Shown here: piece by piece, positions 17,747-27,262 of the stretch | How positions within the stretch are numbered: position 1 is the stretch's first letter | Layout of the letters: every line of letters begins with the position of its first letter | NCBI GenBank assembly: GCA_002387735.1 | Contig: DGKJ01000066.1 | Span: forward strand, 1 to 41,226 | Direction: 5' to 3' | Source of the DNA: Bacteriovoracaceae bacterium UBA4573 | Lineage (GTDB): Bacteria; Bdellovibrionota; UBA1018; UBA923 | DNA: 41,226 nucleotides | Position numbers and translations under genes: made by a program | The notes under the pieces: generated by a model | The model's input: the letters and a program-made list of their open reading frames with translations, nothing else | Databases searched by the model: none | Told to the model about the DNA's origin: nothing

Positions 17747-20700
17747 ATGGATCATCCTACGAACGAACAAAGCGGAAACGAAAAAAAATATTGGGTTACT
17801 CCCGGGGAAGGTGATGCGACTCTGGGGGAGTTTGTTTCAACTCCCGCAAAACCCCAGGATAAGGCCGAAGGCATTGCTTCCCACGATGGCCTTGGCAGTA
17901 GTGAGCGAAGAGACTTTTTGAAGCTCATGGGTGCGAGTTTTGCCTTGATGGGAACCGCGGCCTGTACCCGCTCGTCGGTTGAAAAAATTATTCCGTACGT
18001 GAACAAGCCCGAAGAGGTGACTCCGGGAATTGCGAATTGGTACGCATCGTCCTGCACCGAGTGTGAGGCCGGTTGCGGAATTTTGGTTAAGACGCGCGAA
18101 GCTCGTCCGATTAAGTTTGAAGGAAATCCAAAGCATGCAGCGTCGCAAGGTGGATTGTGCGCGCGGGGGCAAGCCTCGGTCTTGAATCTTTATGATCCCG
18201 ACCGACTTCAAGCGCCGCTAGCTCCGGGTCGAAAAAATCTTGCTTCTGGCACCAGTTGGGAAGATTTAGATTCTAAAGTAGTGGATAAAATTCGTGCTGC
18301 TAGGGGCAAAACCCGAATTCTGATGGGGGAAACTTCAAGCCCATCAGCTTGGAAGGCAGTCACTGATTTTACCTCGCAACTGGGCGCGGGTGTTCCTGTT
18401 GTTTGGGAACCACAAGGTCTCGATGAATTATTAAATGCTCAAGACGCAGCTTACGGCACTCGGGTGGCGCCGCGTCTGCGCTTTGATCGAGCTAACTACG
18501 TCTTATCTTTCGGAGCGGATTTCTTAGGAAATTGGTTAAATCCCGTCGCTTTCGGCAAAGATTTTTCGAAACGGAAAAAATTGGGAGCTATTGCTTCCAA
18601 AAAGGCCGAGCCATTGAGGTTTGTAGCAATTGAGTCGATGCTTACATTGACGGGTTCGAATGCAGACCGACGTTTAAGAGTAAATAGCGGAGGCGAAGTT
18701 CGCGCTGCCTTGGCTATTGCGCACGAGCTTATCGTGAATCAGTCAAAAACGCGGTATTCGAGCGATAGTTCAGTTCGTGCGTTGCTCGAAGCTCATTCCG
18801 TTTCCACGGTGTCAAAAGATTTAGGGATCGATGCATCTGCACTTAAAAAAGTCGCCAACGAGCTCTGGGCCGATCGCGGTAAATCAATCGTTGTAGGAGC
18901 GGGGCATGGGCTAAAAGGAGCGGCAGGAAATGCTCTAGAAGTAGTGGTCGCGCTATTGAATTCAGCGCTCGAAAACGAAGGTAACACCGTAGATGGCACT
19001 ACGACCCCGTTTGAGCGACGTACGAACTTCGAAGCTCTCACCAAACTTATTCGCGACATGAAAGCCGGGGCGGTAGATGTTCTGGTTATTTCGGGGGTGA
19101 ACCCCGCTTATGGTCTTCCTAAAAACGCAGGTTTTGAAGAGGCTCTCGCCAAGGTAGGGACCGTTGTTTACGTGGGCACCAAGTTTGATGAAACGGCCAG
19201 ATTGTCAGACTACGTAGCGGCCGCTTCTCATGCGCTTGAAGCTTGGGGCGACGCTGAAGCTCAGAGAGATTTATTTTCAATTCAGCAACCGACCATTAGG
19301 CCCTTGTACAACACTCGGTCTTTTGAAGAGACACTCATGGCATGGGCAAAAAAACTGGGAATGTCGGGTGCTCTTGTTACTTCGCCTACTTGGCACGAGT
19401 TCGTTAAGTCGAATTGGAAAAACACAATATACAGTAACTTTAGCATTTCGGCGCCGTTTGCGCTTTTTTGGGAAAGTTTGCTGCGTGAGGGAGTGTTTGA
19501 TGGAGTGGCGGCCAAAGGCAGTCGCGAACTTGGAACCTCTCGCGCTCGAAGTTTTGATACGTCGAGTTTACGAAGTGTCGCTGAGTGGACTGCAAAAAAT
19601 GGCGGCGTCACAAGCGAGATGACACTCGTACTGTATCCCAAAATTGGAATGTACGATGGACGTTCAGCCAACAACGGTTGGTTGCAAGAATTGCCCGACC
19701 CGATTTCGAAAATTACCTGGGATAACTATGCAGCACTTTCAGTTGCTACCGCTAAAAAGCTAGGAGTCGTCGAAGGTGATGTTCTGCGATTAAAGACGTC
19801 TTCCGGCGAATTGCATGTGCCCGCCCACGTTCAACCAGGTGTGCATGATCAAGTAGTGGCGCTCGCTGTGGGCTATGGCAGAATCGGCTCGGGCCGAGTT
19901 TCTGAGAATGTGGGGGTAAACGCTTACATTTTGGCCTCTGCCAATGCCGAAACTCTTGATTTGTCCGGAATTCCGGTGACTATCGAAAAAACCAGCAAAC
20001 GTGAGAAACTCGCAGCTACGCAGATGCATCATCGCCTTGAGGGGCGTCCGATCGTACGTGAAGCGGATTATCCTGAATACGTATCTAACCCGAAGGCTGG
20101 AAATCCCGATGGTCACCCATTGGTTACCCTTTGGCAGGAACACAAGTATCCGGGTTACCGTTGGGGGATGGCAATTGACCTAAGTTCCTGCACCGGTTGC
20201 GGTGCTTGCGTGATTGGGTGCCAATCGGAAAATAATATTCCAGTTGTGGGCAAAAAGTTCGTCGAAACTGGTCGTGAAATGCACTGGATACGCATTGATC
20301 GTTATTACAATGGGAGCGACGATAATCCGGAAACCGTGCACCAACCAATGCTTTGCCAGCACTGCGAAAACGCACCTTGCGAAACTGTTTGCCCGGTTCT
20401 CGCAACAATGCACGATGACGAAGGACTTAATCAGCAGGTCTACAATCGCTGCGTAGGAACTCGTTATTGCGCAAACAACTGCCCATATAAGGTTCGCCGA
20501 TTTAATTGGTTTACGTTCACCGAAGTCGCGAAACCATTGCATTTGGCCTACAACCCAGATCTCACCGTGCGTACTCGCGGTATTATGGAAAAATGTACTT
20601 TTTGCATGCAGCGCATACGTGACGGCAAAGATCGAGCGAAGGACCTGGGGACCACGGTGGTGGATGGCCAGGTTCAGACTGCTTGTCAACAAAGTTGTCC

Positions 20701-20851
20701 GTCCGACGCAATTGTATTTGGAAACGTAAACGACAAAAATTCGCGTATTGCTAAAATCAACGCAGATCCACGCGGCTATCACGTGCTTGAAGAATTAAAC
20801 GTGAAACCGAGTGTGACCTATTTGACAAAAATCAGGAACAAAAACGCATGA
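17747..20851 (+). CDS. actB: Alternative complex III subunit B, iron-sulfur protein
   Basis: I chose ATG 17747 because AAAAAGGGAA lies just upstream; the frame is open from 17720. The 1034-residue protein has a twin-arginine motif RRDFLK (Arg54-Arg55) before a hydrophobic stretch, so it should be exported folded by Tat. Residues 103-138 carry CTECEAGC and a later Cys138, resembling the N-terminal cluster of molybdopterin oxidoreductases. The long middle domain resembles that family too, but known ActB lacks the molybdenum cofactor. The end (from Cys815) holds ferredoxin-type motifs CTGCGACVIGC, CQHCENAPCETVCP, CANNCP and CTFCMQR, for several FeS clusters. It relays electrons from the quinol site to ActA. 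The stop overlaps actC by four bases. Confidence 0.94.
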   Translation: MDHPTNEQSGNEKKYWVTPGEGDATLGEFVSTPAKPQDKAEGIASHDGLGSSERRDFLKLMGASFALMGTAACTRSSVEKIIPYVNKPEEVTPGIANWYASSCTECEAGCGILVKTREARPIKFEGNPKHAASQGGLCARGQASVLNLYDPDRLQAPLAPGRKNLASGTSWEDLDSKVVDKIRAARGKTRILMGETSSPSAWKAVTDFTSQLGAGVPVVWEPQGLDELLNAQDAAYGTRVAPRLRFDRANYVLSFGADFLGNWLNPVAFGKDFSKRKKLGAIASKKAEPLRFVAIESMLTLTGSNADRRLRVNSGGEVRAALAIAHELIVNQSKTRYSSDSSVRALLEAHSVSTVSKDLGIDASALKKVANELWADRGKSIVVGAGHGLKGAAGNALEVVVALLNSALENEGNTVDGTTTPFERRTNFEALTKLIRDMKAGAVDVLVISGVNPAYGLPKNAGFEEALAKVGTVVYVGTKFDETARLSDYVAAASHALEAWGDAEAQRDLFSIQQPTIRPLYNTRSFEETLMAWAKKLGMSGALVTSPTWHEFVKSNWKNTIYSNFSISAPFALFWESLLREGVFDGVAAKGSRELGTSRARSFDTSSLRSVAEWTAKNGGVTSEMTLVLYPKIGMYDGRSANNGWLQELPDPISKITWDNYAALSVATAKKLGVVEGDVLRLKTSSGELHVPAHVQPGVHDQVVALAVGYGRIGSGRVSENVGVNAYILASANAETLDLSGIPVTIEKTSKREKLAATQMHHRLEGRPIVREADYPEYVSNPKAGNPDGHPLVTLWQEHKYPGYRWGMAIDLSSCTGCGACVIGCQSENNIPVVGKKFVETGREMHWIRIDRYYNGSDDNPETVHQPMLCQHCENAPCETVCPVLATMHDDEGLNQQVYNRCVGTRYCANNCPYKVRRFNWFTFTEVAKPLHLAYNPDLTVRTRGIMEKCTFCMQRIRDGKDRAKDLGTTVVDGQVQTACQQSCPSDAIVFGNVNDKNSRIAKINADPRGYHVLEELNVKPSVTYLTKIRNKNA

Positions 20852-22242
20852 GCTCAACAGAAGTAGTTCTTAGAAATGCGGCGTCCTTGGCTAAAGAGCC
20901 GCTGATTGACCCCTCCAAAAGCTACGCCGACGTTACCAACGACGTTTGCGATCCAGTGGAGAGGTTCCCGACGAAGTTGTGGTTCAAAGCTTTTATGGTG
21001 GCCAATATCGTCATGTTCATCGGCCTCTTTTGCATGGGGCTGACGATAGCGACGGGTATTGGACAGTGGGGGTTAAACCGCACCGTCGGATGGGCCTTTG
21101 ATATTACCAACTTCGTATTTTGGATTGGCATTGGTCACGCTGGAACTTTAATTTCTGCGATTCTTTTTTTGTTCCGCCAAAAATGGCGAACTTCGATCAA
21201 TCGGTCTGCTGAAGCAATGACGATCTTTGCGGTTATGACCGCGGCGATATTCCCGCTCCTACACACCGGTCGCCAATGGCTTGCAGCCTTTTGGTTGTTT
21301 CCTTATCCGAACTCTCGTGATCTTTGGGTAAACTTCCGCAGCCCCTTGCTGTGGGACGTTTTCGCAGTTTCGACCTATTTTACGATTTCGTTGGTGTTTT
21401 GGTACATTGGATTAATCCCAGATATCGCGTCGGTGCGTGATCGTGCGAAAAACAAGATTCGTAAAACCATTTACACGATATTGTCTCTCGGTTGGACCGG
21501 GTCGGCACGTGCGTGGAATCATTACGAAACCGCATACATGTTACTTGCGGGCCTTTCGACGCCCCTGGTGCTTTCGGTTCACAGTATCGTATCTTTTGAC
21601 TTCGCAGTTTCAATTTTGCCCGGTTGGCACACCACCATCTTTCCTCCTTACTTTGTAGCGGGCGCGATTTTTTCAGGCTTCGCGATGGTTATCACGCTGC
21701 TTTTGATCGCCCGTGAGGTTTTGCCACAACTGAAATCTTATATTCGCCATGTTCACTTAGAAAACATGTGCAAAGTCATCATGCTCACGGGTTTGATGGT
21801 GGGCTACGCTTACGGCACAGAGTTTTTTGTAGCGTGGTACAGCGGAAACGAATACGAGCGTTTTGTGTTCATTAACAGGGCATTCGGCCCCTACGGCTGG
21901 TCCTACTGGACAATGGTTACATGCAACGTGCTTATTCCGCAGTTGTTTTGGTCTAAATCCATTCGTCGTAACCTCAAGGCCATGTTTGTCATTACTATTT
22001 TCGTGAACATCGGAATGTGGTTCGAACGATTTGTGATTATCGTTACATCGCTTCATCGCGACTTTTTACCGTCAAGCTGGAGTATGTTTACTCCGACGTG
22101 GGTTGAAATTGGAATCATGGTTGGAAGCTTCGGTTTGTTCTTCACGTTGTTCCTGGCGTTCTGCCGAGTTCTGCCAATGATTGCGATGGCTGAAGTGAAG
22201 TCCGTAATTCACGGCGCAAAACATGAAGAGGCTCACAAATGA
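20848..22242 (+). CDS. actC: Alternative complex III subunit C, NrfD-like membrane protein
   Basis: This 464-residue polytopic protein has about ten hydrophobic segments (for example FMVANIVMFIGLFCMGL and IMVGSFGLFFTLFLAF). It belongs to the NrfD/PsrC quinone-interacting family by its position between actB and actD and by sequence features such as IGHAGTLISAILFLFRQKWR. In alternative complex III, ActC is one of two such subunits and carries a quinol site. ATGA overlaps with both actB before and actD after show tight translational coupling. Confidence 0.93.
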   Translation: MSSTEVVLRNAASLAKEPLIDPSKSYADVTNDVCDPVERFPTKLWFKAFMVANIVMFIGLFCMGLTIATGIGQWGLNRTVGWAFDITNFVFWIGIGHAGTLISAILFLFRQKWRTSINRSAEAMTIFAVMTAAIFPLLHTGRQWLAAFWLFPYPNSRDLWVNFRSPLLWDVFAVSTYFTISLVFWYIGLIPDIASVRDRAKNKIRKTIYTILSLGWTGSARAWNHYETAYMLLAGLSTPLVLSVHSIVSFDFAVSILPGWHTTIFPPYFVAGAIFSGFAMVITLLLIAREVLPQLKSYIRHVHLENMCKVIMLTGLMVGYAYGTEFFVAWYSGNEYERFVFINRAFGPYGWSYWTMVTCNVLIPQLFWSKSIRRNLKAMFVITIFVNIGMWFERFVIIVTSLHRDFLPSSWSMFTPTWVEIGIMVGSFGLFFTLFLAFCRVLPMIAMAEVKSVIHGAKHEEAHK

Positions 22243-22742
22243 AAGGCATCGTAGGTATTTTTAAAGACCCGGACCAGTTGTTGCACGCTGCGGAGCAAGT
22301 GCGCGATCGCAAGTTCAAGCGCTTCGACGCATTTACTCCCTTTCCGGTGCATGGACTTGAACACGCAATGGGTTTGAAACGATCGTTTTTACCGTGGGTT
22401 ACTTTTATTGCAGGCCTCACTGGTTTGGCGATTGGTACTGGTTTCCAAATTTGGACATCGGCTTTCGACTGGCCACTAAATGTTGGTGGTAAGCCATTCA
22501 TTTCATTGCCGGCGTTTGTACCTATCATGTTCGAATTAACTATTCTGCTCGCTGGGCTTGCGACTGCCGGTGTGATGATCATCACTTGCGGTCTTCCAAA
22601 TTTAAAAGCGAAGATAATCGATCCCCGTTTGACGGATGACCACTTCGCTTTGTTTATTTCATCCGACGATCCTCTTTACCGAGAGGCTGAAATTTCCGAA
22701 CTTTTTAAAAAGGCAGGTGCGAATGAAGTCCGCATGGTGTGA
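22239..22742 (+). CDS. actD: Alternative complex III subunit D (DUF3341-type)
   Basis: The 167-residue protein has two hydrophobic hairpin segments (FLPWVTFIAGLTGLAIGTGF and FELTILLAGLATAGVMII) and short soluble ends. It opens with GIVGIFKDPDQLLHAAEQVR, typical of DUF3341/ActD. Its role in the complex is structural, bridging cytoplasmic face and membrane. It overlaps actC by four bases and actE by twenty. Confidence 0.92.
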   Translation: MKGIVGIFKDPDQLLHAAEQVRDRKFKRFDAFTPFPVHGLEHAMGLKRSFLPWVTFIAGLTGLAIGTGFQIWTSAFDWPLNVGGKPFISLPAFVPIMFELTILLAGLATAGVMIITCGLPNLKAKIIDPRLTDDHFALFISSDDPLYREAEISELFKKAGANEVRMV

Positions 22743-23298
22743 GCGCCTCGTTTTGGTGGCCGCTCTTGGAGTTTTCGCAGCAGGGTGTACCAAAAACCCT
22801 AAAAAGCCCGCATTTGAATTCATGCCTCATATGGCGGATTCGCCGGCCGTTAAAGGACAAGAACGAGATTCTGACGGCAATGGGATGGGCGTTCCGCCCG
22901 AGGGCACTGTGCCTCAGGGATACCAACCGTACGCCCACCGTGGTGACCCCGATGCGGCCAAGGGTTTGCGAAATCCGCTACGTTCGACCAAACCTGTTTT
23001 AGCTCGTGGGAAATTAATGTTTGAGACCTACTGCATGGTCTGTCACGGACGCAAAGGGGAAGGTGACGGTAGTATTGTGCCTAAGTTTCCCCGGCCACCG
23101 ACGCTTCATAGTGAAAAAGTTAGGGATTGGAGCGATGGTCAGATTTTTCACGTCATTTCAGATGGTCAAAATTTGATGCCAAAATACGCTAGCCAGATTG
23201 CGCCGGAAGACCGTTGGGCGATCGTTCATTATGTTCGCACCCTTCAGAGGTCGCTCAATCCAACGGCCGAAGATCTGAAAGCAGCGGGAGGACGTTGA
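22723..23298 (+). CDS. actE: Alternative complex III subunit E, monoheme cytochrome c lipoprotein
   Basis: The frame is open from 22636, but ATG 22723 gives an ideal lipoprotein signal (ERLVLVAALGVFAAGC, lipobox AAGC) with GGCAGG upstream. The mature protein has one heme-c site, CMVCH at Cys104-His108, and a likely Met ligand in NLMPKYASQI. Pro-rich text around PRPPTLHSEKV is typical of the ActE family. It is a periplasmic, membrane-tethered monoheme cytochrome accompanying the pentaheme ActA. The start lies inside actD, which is unusual in extent (20 bases) but consistent with coupling. Confidence 0.92.
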   Translation: MKSAWCERLVLVAALGVFAAGCTKNPKKPAFEFMPHMADSPAVKGQERDSDGNGMGVPPEGTVPQGYQPYAHRGDPDAAKGLRNPLRSTKPVLARGKLMFETYCMVCHGRKGEGDGSIVPKFPRPPTLHSEKVRDWSDGQIFHVISDGQNLMPKYASQIAPEDRWAIVHYVRTLQRSLNPTAEDLKAAGGR

Positions 23299-23302
23299 TT
23301 CC

Positions 23303-24508
23303 ATGTCACATCATACACACACAGAGTTTCAGCCAAGTTCAGTAAGGTCGATGCGGTTTTCGGCAGGGGCCAAAAGCACACTTCTTGTGTTGGCAGTGAT
23401 CGGTTCGATTTTGACTGTCACCGCACTGTTAAAGCAGCCGGCAAGAGCGTGGCCCAATTTTTTAGTGAACTATTTCTACTTTTTGGCCCTGAGCTTGTTC
23501 GGAGCTTTTTTCGTGGCTCTGCAACACATCACCAATGCCTATTGGAGCGTGACGGTGCGCCGATTTGCCGAAGGACTTATGTCCTATTTGCCCGTAGCGC
23601 TAGTGCTTGGCGTGGTGTTGATGTTTGGCACCCATCACCTATACGAGTGGACGCACACTGAAGTGGTCGCCAACGATCATTTGCTGCATCTTAAAGCGCC
23701 GTACTTGAACATGAAGTTTTTCGTCGTGCGCATGATTTTATTTTTTGTCATCTGGATTGGCCTAGGGCTCAAGATGCGAAAAAATTCACTCGCGCAGGAT
23801 GTCGATGGTGATCATAAACACACTTTGGCCAATGTTCGAACGGCAGCAGTGTTTTTGCCGTTGTTTGGTATTTCGTTTTCGGTCGCGAGTTTTGATTTGT
23901 TAATGTCGCTCGAACCACATTGGTTTAGTACGATCTACGGAATTTACTGTTTTGCCGGATTAGTGTTCAGCGGATTTAGTCTGCTCGCAATCTTGGTAAT
24001 TTATGGTCGACGTCAGGGTGTACTCACCGACCAAATGGTTAACGAAAACCATATTCACGATATCGGCAAAATGATGTTCGCCTTTACCGTATTTTGGGCT
24101 TACATCATGTTCTCTCAGTTAATGTTGCAGTGGTACGCCAACCTTCCTGAAGAAACGGTTTATTACATTCGCCGATTCAATGGATCGTGGTGGCCTTATT
24201 TCTGGACTCTTCTCATCGTGCATTTCGCAATTCCATTTTTTTCGTTGCTTCCGCGTGGCGTGAAACGCAACGAAAAGGTGCTTTTTGGAATGGCCGTTTT
24301 CATGCTGCTCGCGCAGTGGATGGACGTGTACTTTCTCGTGATGCCCGTTTTCTTTAAAGACGGCCCAGTTTTTGGTTGGATCGAACTTGGAACGTTTGCG
24401 GCATTTGCCGGTGTTTTTGGGTTGTCGGTTATTCGTTTTCTTGAACGAGTTCCAGCAGTACCGGTTAAAGATCCGCGACTTTCGCAGTGTCTGGGTCACG
24501 CTCAATAG
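23303..24508 (+). CDS. actF: Alternative complex III subunit F, membrane protein
   Basis: This 401-residue protein has about ten membrane segments after a His-rich cytoplasmic start (SHHTHTEF). Its sequence (NFLVNYFYFLALSLFGAFFVAL, VTVRRFAEGLMSYLP, FSVASFDLLMSLEPHWFSTIYG) matches the ActF type, a paralogue of ActC. In the complex it forms the second large membrane subunit, with a possible proton path. It starts 4 bases after actE and is followed 14 bases later by ctaA. Confidence 0.92.
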   Translation: MSHHTHTEFQPSSVRSMRFSAGAKSTLLVLAVIGSILTVTALLKQPARAWPNFLVNYFYFLALSLFGAFFVALQHITNAYWSVTVRRFAEGLMSYLPVALVLGVVLMFGTHHLYEWTHTEVVANDHLLHLKAPYLNMKFFVVRMILFFVIWIGLGLKMRKNSLAQDVDGDHKHTLANVRTAAVFLPLFGISFSVASFDLLMSLEPHWFSTIYGIYCFAGLVFSGFSLLAILVIYGRRQGVLTDQMVNENHIHDIGKMMFAFTVFWAYIMFSQLMLQWYANLPEETVYYIRRFNGSWWPYFWTLLIVHFAIPFFSLLPRGVKRNEKVLFGMAVFMLLAQWMDVYFLVMPVFFKDGPVFGWIELGTFAAFAGVFGLSVIRFLERVPAVPVKDPRLSQCLGHAQ

Positions 24509-24522
24509 ATTTAGAGGTAATG

Positions 24523-25521
24523 ATGTCAGTAGAATTAACACAGCCAGGGTTTGGAGTTGGAACCGGCAAAGCTTCGAAGGACTTAGCTCCAGGCAATCGC
24601 TTTTGGACCCTTTCCTTTGTTCAAGTTTTGTCAAAACTTTTGGTTGGAGTGACGTTCTTTCTGATCAGTTTAGGCTCTCTTGTGCGGAATGAAGATGCGG
24701 GCCTGGCATGTCCTGATTGGCCTCTTTGCCATGGGCATGTGGTTCCACCGATGGATTATCAAGTGTTCCTAGAGTGGTTTCACCGCTTGGTCGCAGGCTT
24801 CGTTAGTATTGGGCTTTTGACTCTTTCGGTGGTGGTTCTTACCAATCGCTCTCTGCGTCAGCTAGTTGGCAAATGGTGTATAGCCGCCCTAATCATGTTG
24901 GCTGCCCAAGTAGTCCTGGGTGGGATGACGGTGTTGGGCTTGCTGCATCCCGGGTGGGTATCATCGCATCTTGCGGTGGGGCTCGCATTTTTCGCTGCGT
25001 TAGTGGTGATTTCGATTAAATTTTCCGAACTCAGTGGCAGAGGACGTACTGAACCATTGCTTGCGGTTTGCTTTCGCAATCGGGCCGAAGAGTCTGGTCT
25101 ATCTAATTTGGCCGCAATTGCGCTTTTTGCTATTTATGGGCAGTCGCTCATGGGTGGCGGGGTGGCTTCAAATTATGCAGGTTTGGCTTGTCCTGACTTT
25201 CCAAAATGCTTGGGAGTTTGGTGGCCACCGTTTGAAGGAATCATTCGCTTTCAAATGATTCATCGCATAGGGGCCATTGTGGTTACCCTTGTGGCGGTGA
25301 CTTTTTTTGTTGCGGTTTGGGCCAAGAAAAAACAACTATCGCCTTCGGTCGTTGGCTGGAGCGTTTTCGCTCTTGTGTTGCTTGGGATTCAAATATTTTT
25401 AGGCATTGGAAATGTGATTTGGCAGCTTCCGCTCTTAATGAGTGTGGCGCATTTGTCAGTCGCAGCATTGTTAATAGGAAGTTTTGTGGTGTTGTTTTAT
25501 GAGATCCGTCGAACAAACTAA
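24523..25521 (+). CDS. ctaA: Heme A synthase (CtaA/Cox15)
   Basis: Two adjacent ATGs compete; 24523 is better spaced from the GAGGT ribosome site (24514-24518), giving 332 residues. Heme A synthase oxidises the C8 methyl of heme O to a formyl group. Its four conserved His are seen in EWFHRLVAG, WVSSHLAVG, FQMIHRIGA and SVAHLSVAA, and the two halves show the family's internal duplication. Cys pairs occur in parallel positions (GLACPDWPLC and GLACPDFPKC), as in the type with regulatory or structural disulfides. About eight membrane helices. It overlaps ctaB by 23 bases and serves the caa3 oxidase encoded downstream. Confidence 0.93.
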   Translation: MSVELTQPGFGVGTGKASKDLAPGNRFWTLSFVQVLSKLLVGVTFFLISLGSLVRNEDAGLACPDWPLCHGHVVPPMDYQVFLEWFHRLVAGFVSIGLLTLSVVVLTNRSLRQLVGKWCIAALIMLAAQVVLGGMTVLGLLHPGWVSSHLAVGLAFFAALVVISIKFSELSGRGRTEPLLAVCFRNRAEESGLSNLAAIALFAIYGQSLMGGGVASNYAGLACPDFPKCLGVWWPPFEGIIRFQMIHRIGAIVVTLVAVTFFVAVWAKKKQLSPSVVGWSVFALVLLGIQIFLGIGNVIWQLPLLMSVAHLSVAALLIGSFVVLFYEIRRTN

Positions 25522-27262
25522 TTCGTTGCCCGGAACGGGCCTAGAGCAGACAGTCGGTGGTGAGTCACTCGTTAAGGGTAAGCTTTCCTTTGGCCGCAAA
25601 GTAGGGGCCTTTGTACAGCTTACAAAACCTCGAATTATACTATTGTTCGCCTTGACTGGTTTAACTGCGATGATCGTTCAGGGAACTCTCTTATCGCACC
25701 CATTGGCGCTCTGGATGGTCTGTTTAGGAATTGCTCTTACAGGTGGATCCGCGAATGCATTTAATCAGTTTCTCGATCGAGACATTGATTCGGTTATGGA
25801 ACGCACCAAAGCCAAGAGGCCTTTACCGAACGGCAGCCTTTCTCCGAACGCAGCGTTGATTTTTGCATGTGTTTCGGGGGCAGTAGCGACTTTTCTTTTG
25901 TATACATTTGGCGGATTTTTGGCGGCCGCATTGGGCGTTGCTACGATTTTTTACTACGTCGTGGTTTACACTATGTGGCTTAAACGTTCGACACCTTACA
26001 ACATTGTCATTGGCGGTGCGGCCGGTGCAAGCGCGCCGATGATTGGTTGGGCAGCGGCGACAGGAAATATTAGTTTTGACGCGTTTGTCATGTTTCTCGT
26101 AATTTTTATGTGGACCCCTCCTCATTTCTGGGCGCTCGCGCTCTGCTTGAAAGACGAATACGCTAAAGTATCGGTTCCAATGTTGCCGGTGGTCGCTGGA
26201 GTGGAAGAAACGAGAAGGCAGATATTTCTGTACACCTTAGCGCTTGTTCCGCTCACTTTAGTGCCATTTATAACCGGAGCTGTTGGAGCGCTTTATTTTT
26301 TTGGTGCAGCGGTATTGGGTGGAATTTTCCTTAAGTTGGCTTGGAAAATCACTAAGGTAAGTGCCGAGCAATTGAAGGCTACAGCGTGGCGCACGTTTGG
26401 TTTTTCTATTCTGTATTTGTTGGCACTCTTTTTGTTTATGATCGCAGACGCCCTTATTACACCGCGAGCGCATGCTGCGGAAAAGTTACCTAAAGAGCTT
26501 GAGGGAATCGGCATCGAGGAGAAATTTGGGGCTCAGGTCGACCTCAATTTAACCTTTAAGAATGAAAAGGGTGAAGTAGTACCGCTCAAGTCGGTAGTTA
26601 GCGGCAAGAAGCCGGTAATGCTCTTGCTCGCGTATTATGGATGCCCCAATTTATGTAATTATTTTTTAAATGGCGTGACCGACGGATTTAAAGAACTTCA
26701 ATACAAGATCGGTCAAGAGTTCGATGTTGTAACGGTGAGCATTGATCCGCGAGAAGATGCGGATTTAGCTGCTGCCAAAAAGAATTCCCACATTGAAAGT
26801 CTTGGAAAACCTGATGCAGCTGCTGGGTGGCATTTCTGGGTCAACGATCAACCAAGAACCAGTCCCCATGCGGTAGACACCAATGCCAAGAAACTTGCTG
26901 AACAAGTTGGGTTTAAATACCGTTGGGAAGACTCCACGGATCAATACGCCCACAGTGCAGCGATCGTAGTGTTGACGCCCGAAGGGAAAGTATCGCGCTA
27001 TCTCTACGGTATTCAGTTTGCGGCTCGCGACTTGCGATTTGCCCTGCTCGAAGCCGGTGGGCGCAAAATCGGCACCTTTGTCGATCGTATGATTTTGTTT
27101 TGTTACCACTATGATCCAGAGGCAAAGTCTTATTCGCTTTATGCTCGCAATGTTATGCGTGCGGGCGGTGGGCTTACAGTTTTAATCTTAGCAGGAATTC
27201 TTGGGACCGTGATTCAACGTAGTCACCGTCCAACTCGGCCTACAACCAGGAGGAACTCATAA
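25499..27262 (+). CDS. ctaB: Heme O synthase fused to SCO copper chaperone
   Basis: One 587-residue frame joins two enzymes. Residues 1 to about 320 are a UbiA-type protoheme IX farnesyltransferase: LTKPRIILLF, the Asp-rich NQFLDRDIDSVMERTKAKRP, and YTMWLKRSTPYNIVIGG. They make heme O for CtaA. After a last membrane helix and ITPRAHAAEKLP, a SCO1/SenC domain follows with the copper motif CPNLC (Cys382, Cys386) and the ligand His485 in YAHSAAIV. It ends in another membrane helix (GGLTVLILAGILGTVI). SCO loads copper into the CuA site of subunit II, encoded next. CtaB's C-terminus is expected on the periplasmic side, so the fusion is topologically sensible. Start ATG 25499 lacks a clear ribosome site and probably relies on coupling to ctaA. 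Confidence 0.92.
   Translation: MRSVEQTNSLPGTGLEQTVGGESLVKGKLSFGRKVGAFVQLTKPRIILLFALTGLTAMIVQGTLLSHPLALWMVCLGIALTGGSANAFNQFLDRDIDSVMERTKAKRPLPNGSLSPNAALIFACVSGAVATFLLYTFGGFLAAALGVATIFYYVVVYTMWLKRSTPYNIVIGGAAGASAPMIGWAAATGNISFDAFVMFLVIFMWTPPHFWALALCLKDEYAKVSVPMLPVVAGVEETRRQIFLYTLALVPLTLVPFITGAVGALYFFGAAVLGGIFLKLAWKITKVSAEQLKATAWRTFGFSILYLLALFLFMIADALITPRAHAAEKLPKELEGIGIEEKFGAQVDLNLTFKNEKGEVVPLKSVVSGKKPVMLLLAYYGCPNLCNYFLNGVTDGFKELQYKIGQEFDVVTVSIDPREDADLAAAKKNSHIESLGKPDAAAGWHFWVNDQPRTSPHAVDTNAKKLAEQVGFKYRWEDSTDQYAHSAAIVVLTPEGKVSRYLYGIQFAARDLRFALLEAGGRKIGTFVDRMILFCYHYDPEAKSYSLYARNVMRAGGGLTVLILAGILGTVIQRSHRPTRPTTRRNS

Noticed and set aside
20180..20782. Minus-strand open frame of 200 codons opposite the actB iron-sulfur domain
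   Set aside because: The plus frame encodes clear ferredoxin motifs; the antisense frame shows no family features.
17747..20851. Molybdenum-dependent oxidoreductase (formate dehydrogenase or nitrate reductase type)
   Set aside because: Similarity to that family is expected for ActB, and the gene sits between actA and actC in canonical order; alternative complex III has no molybdenum cofactor.
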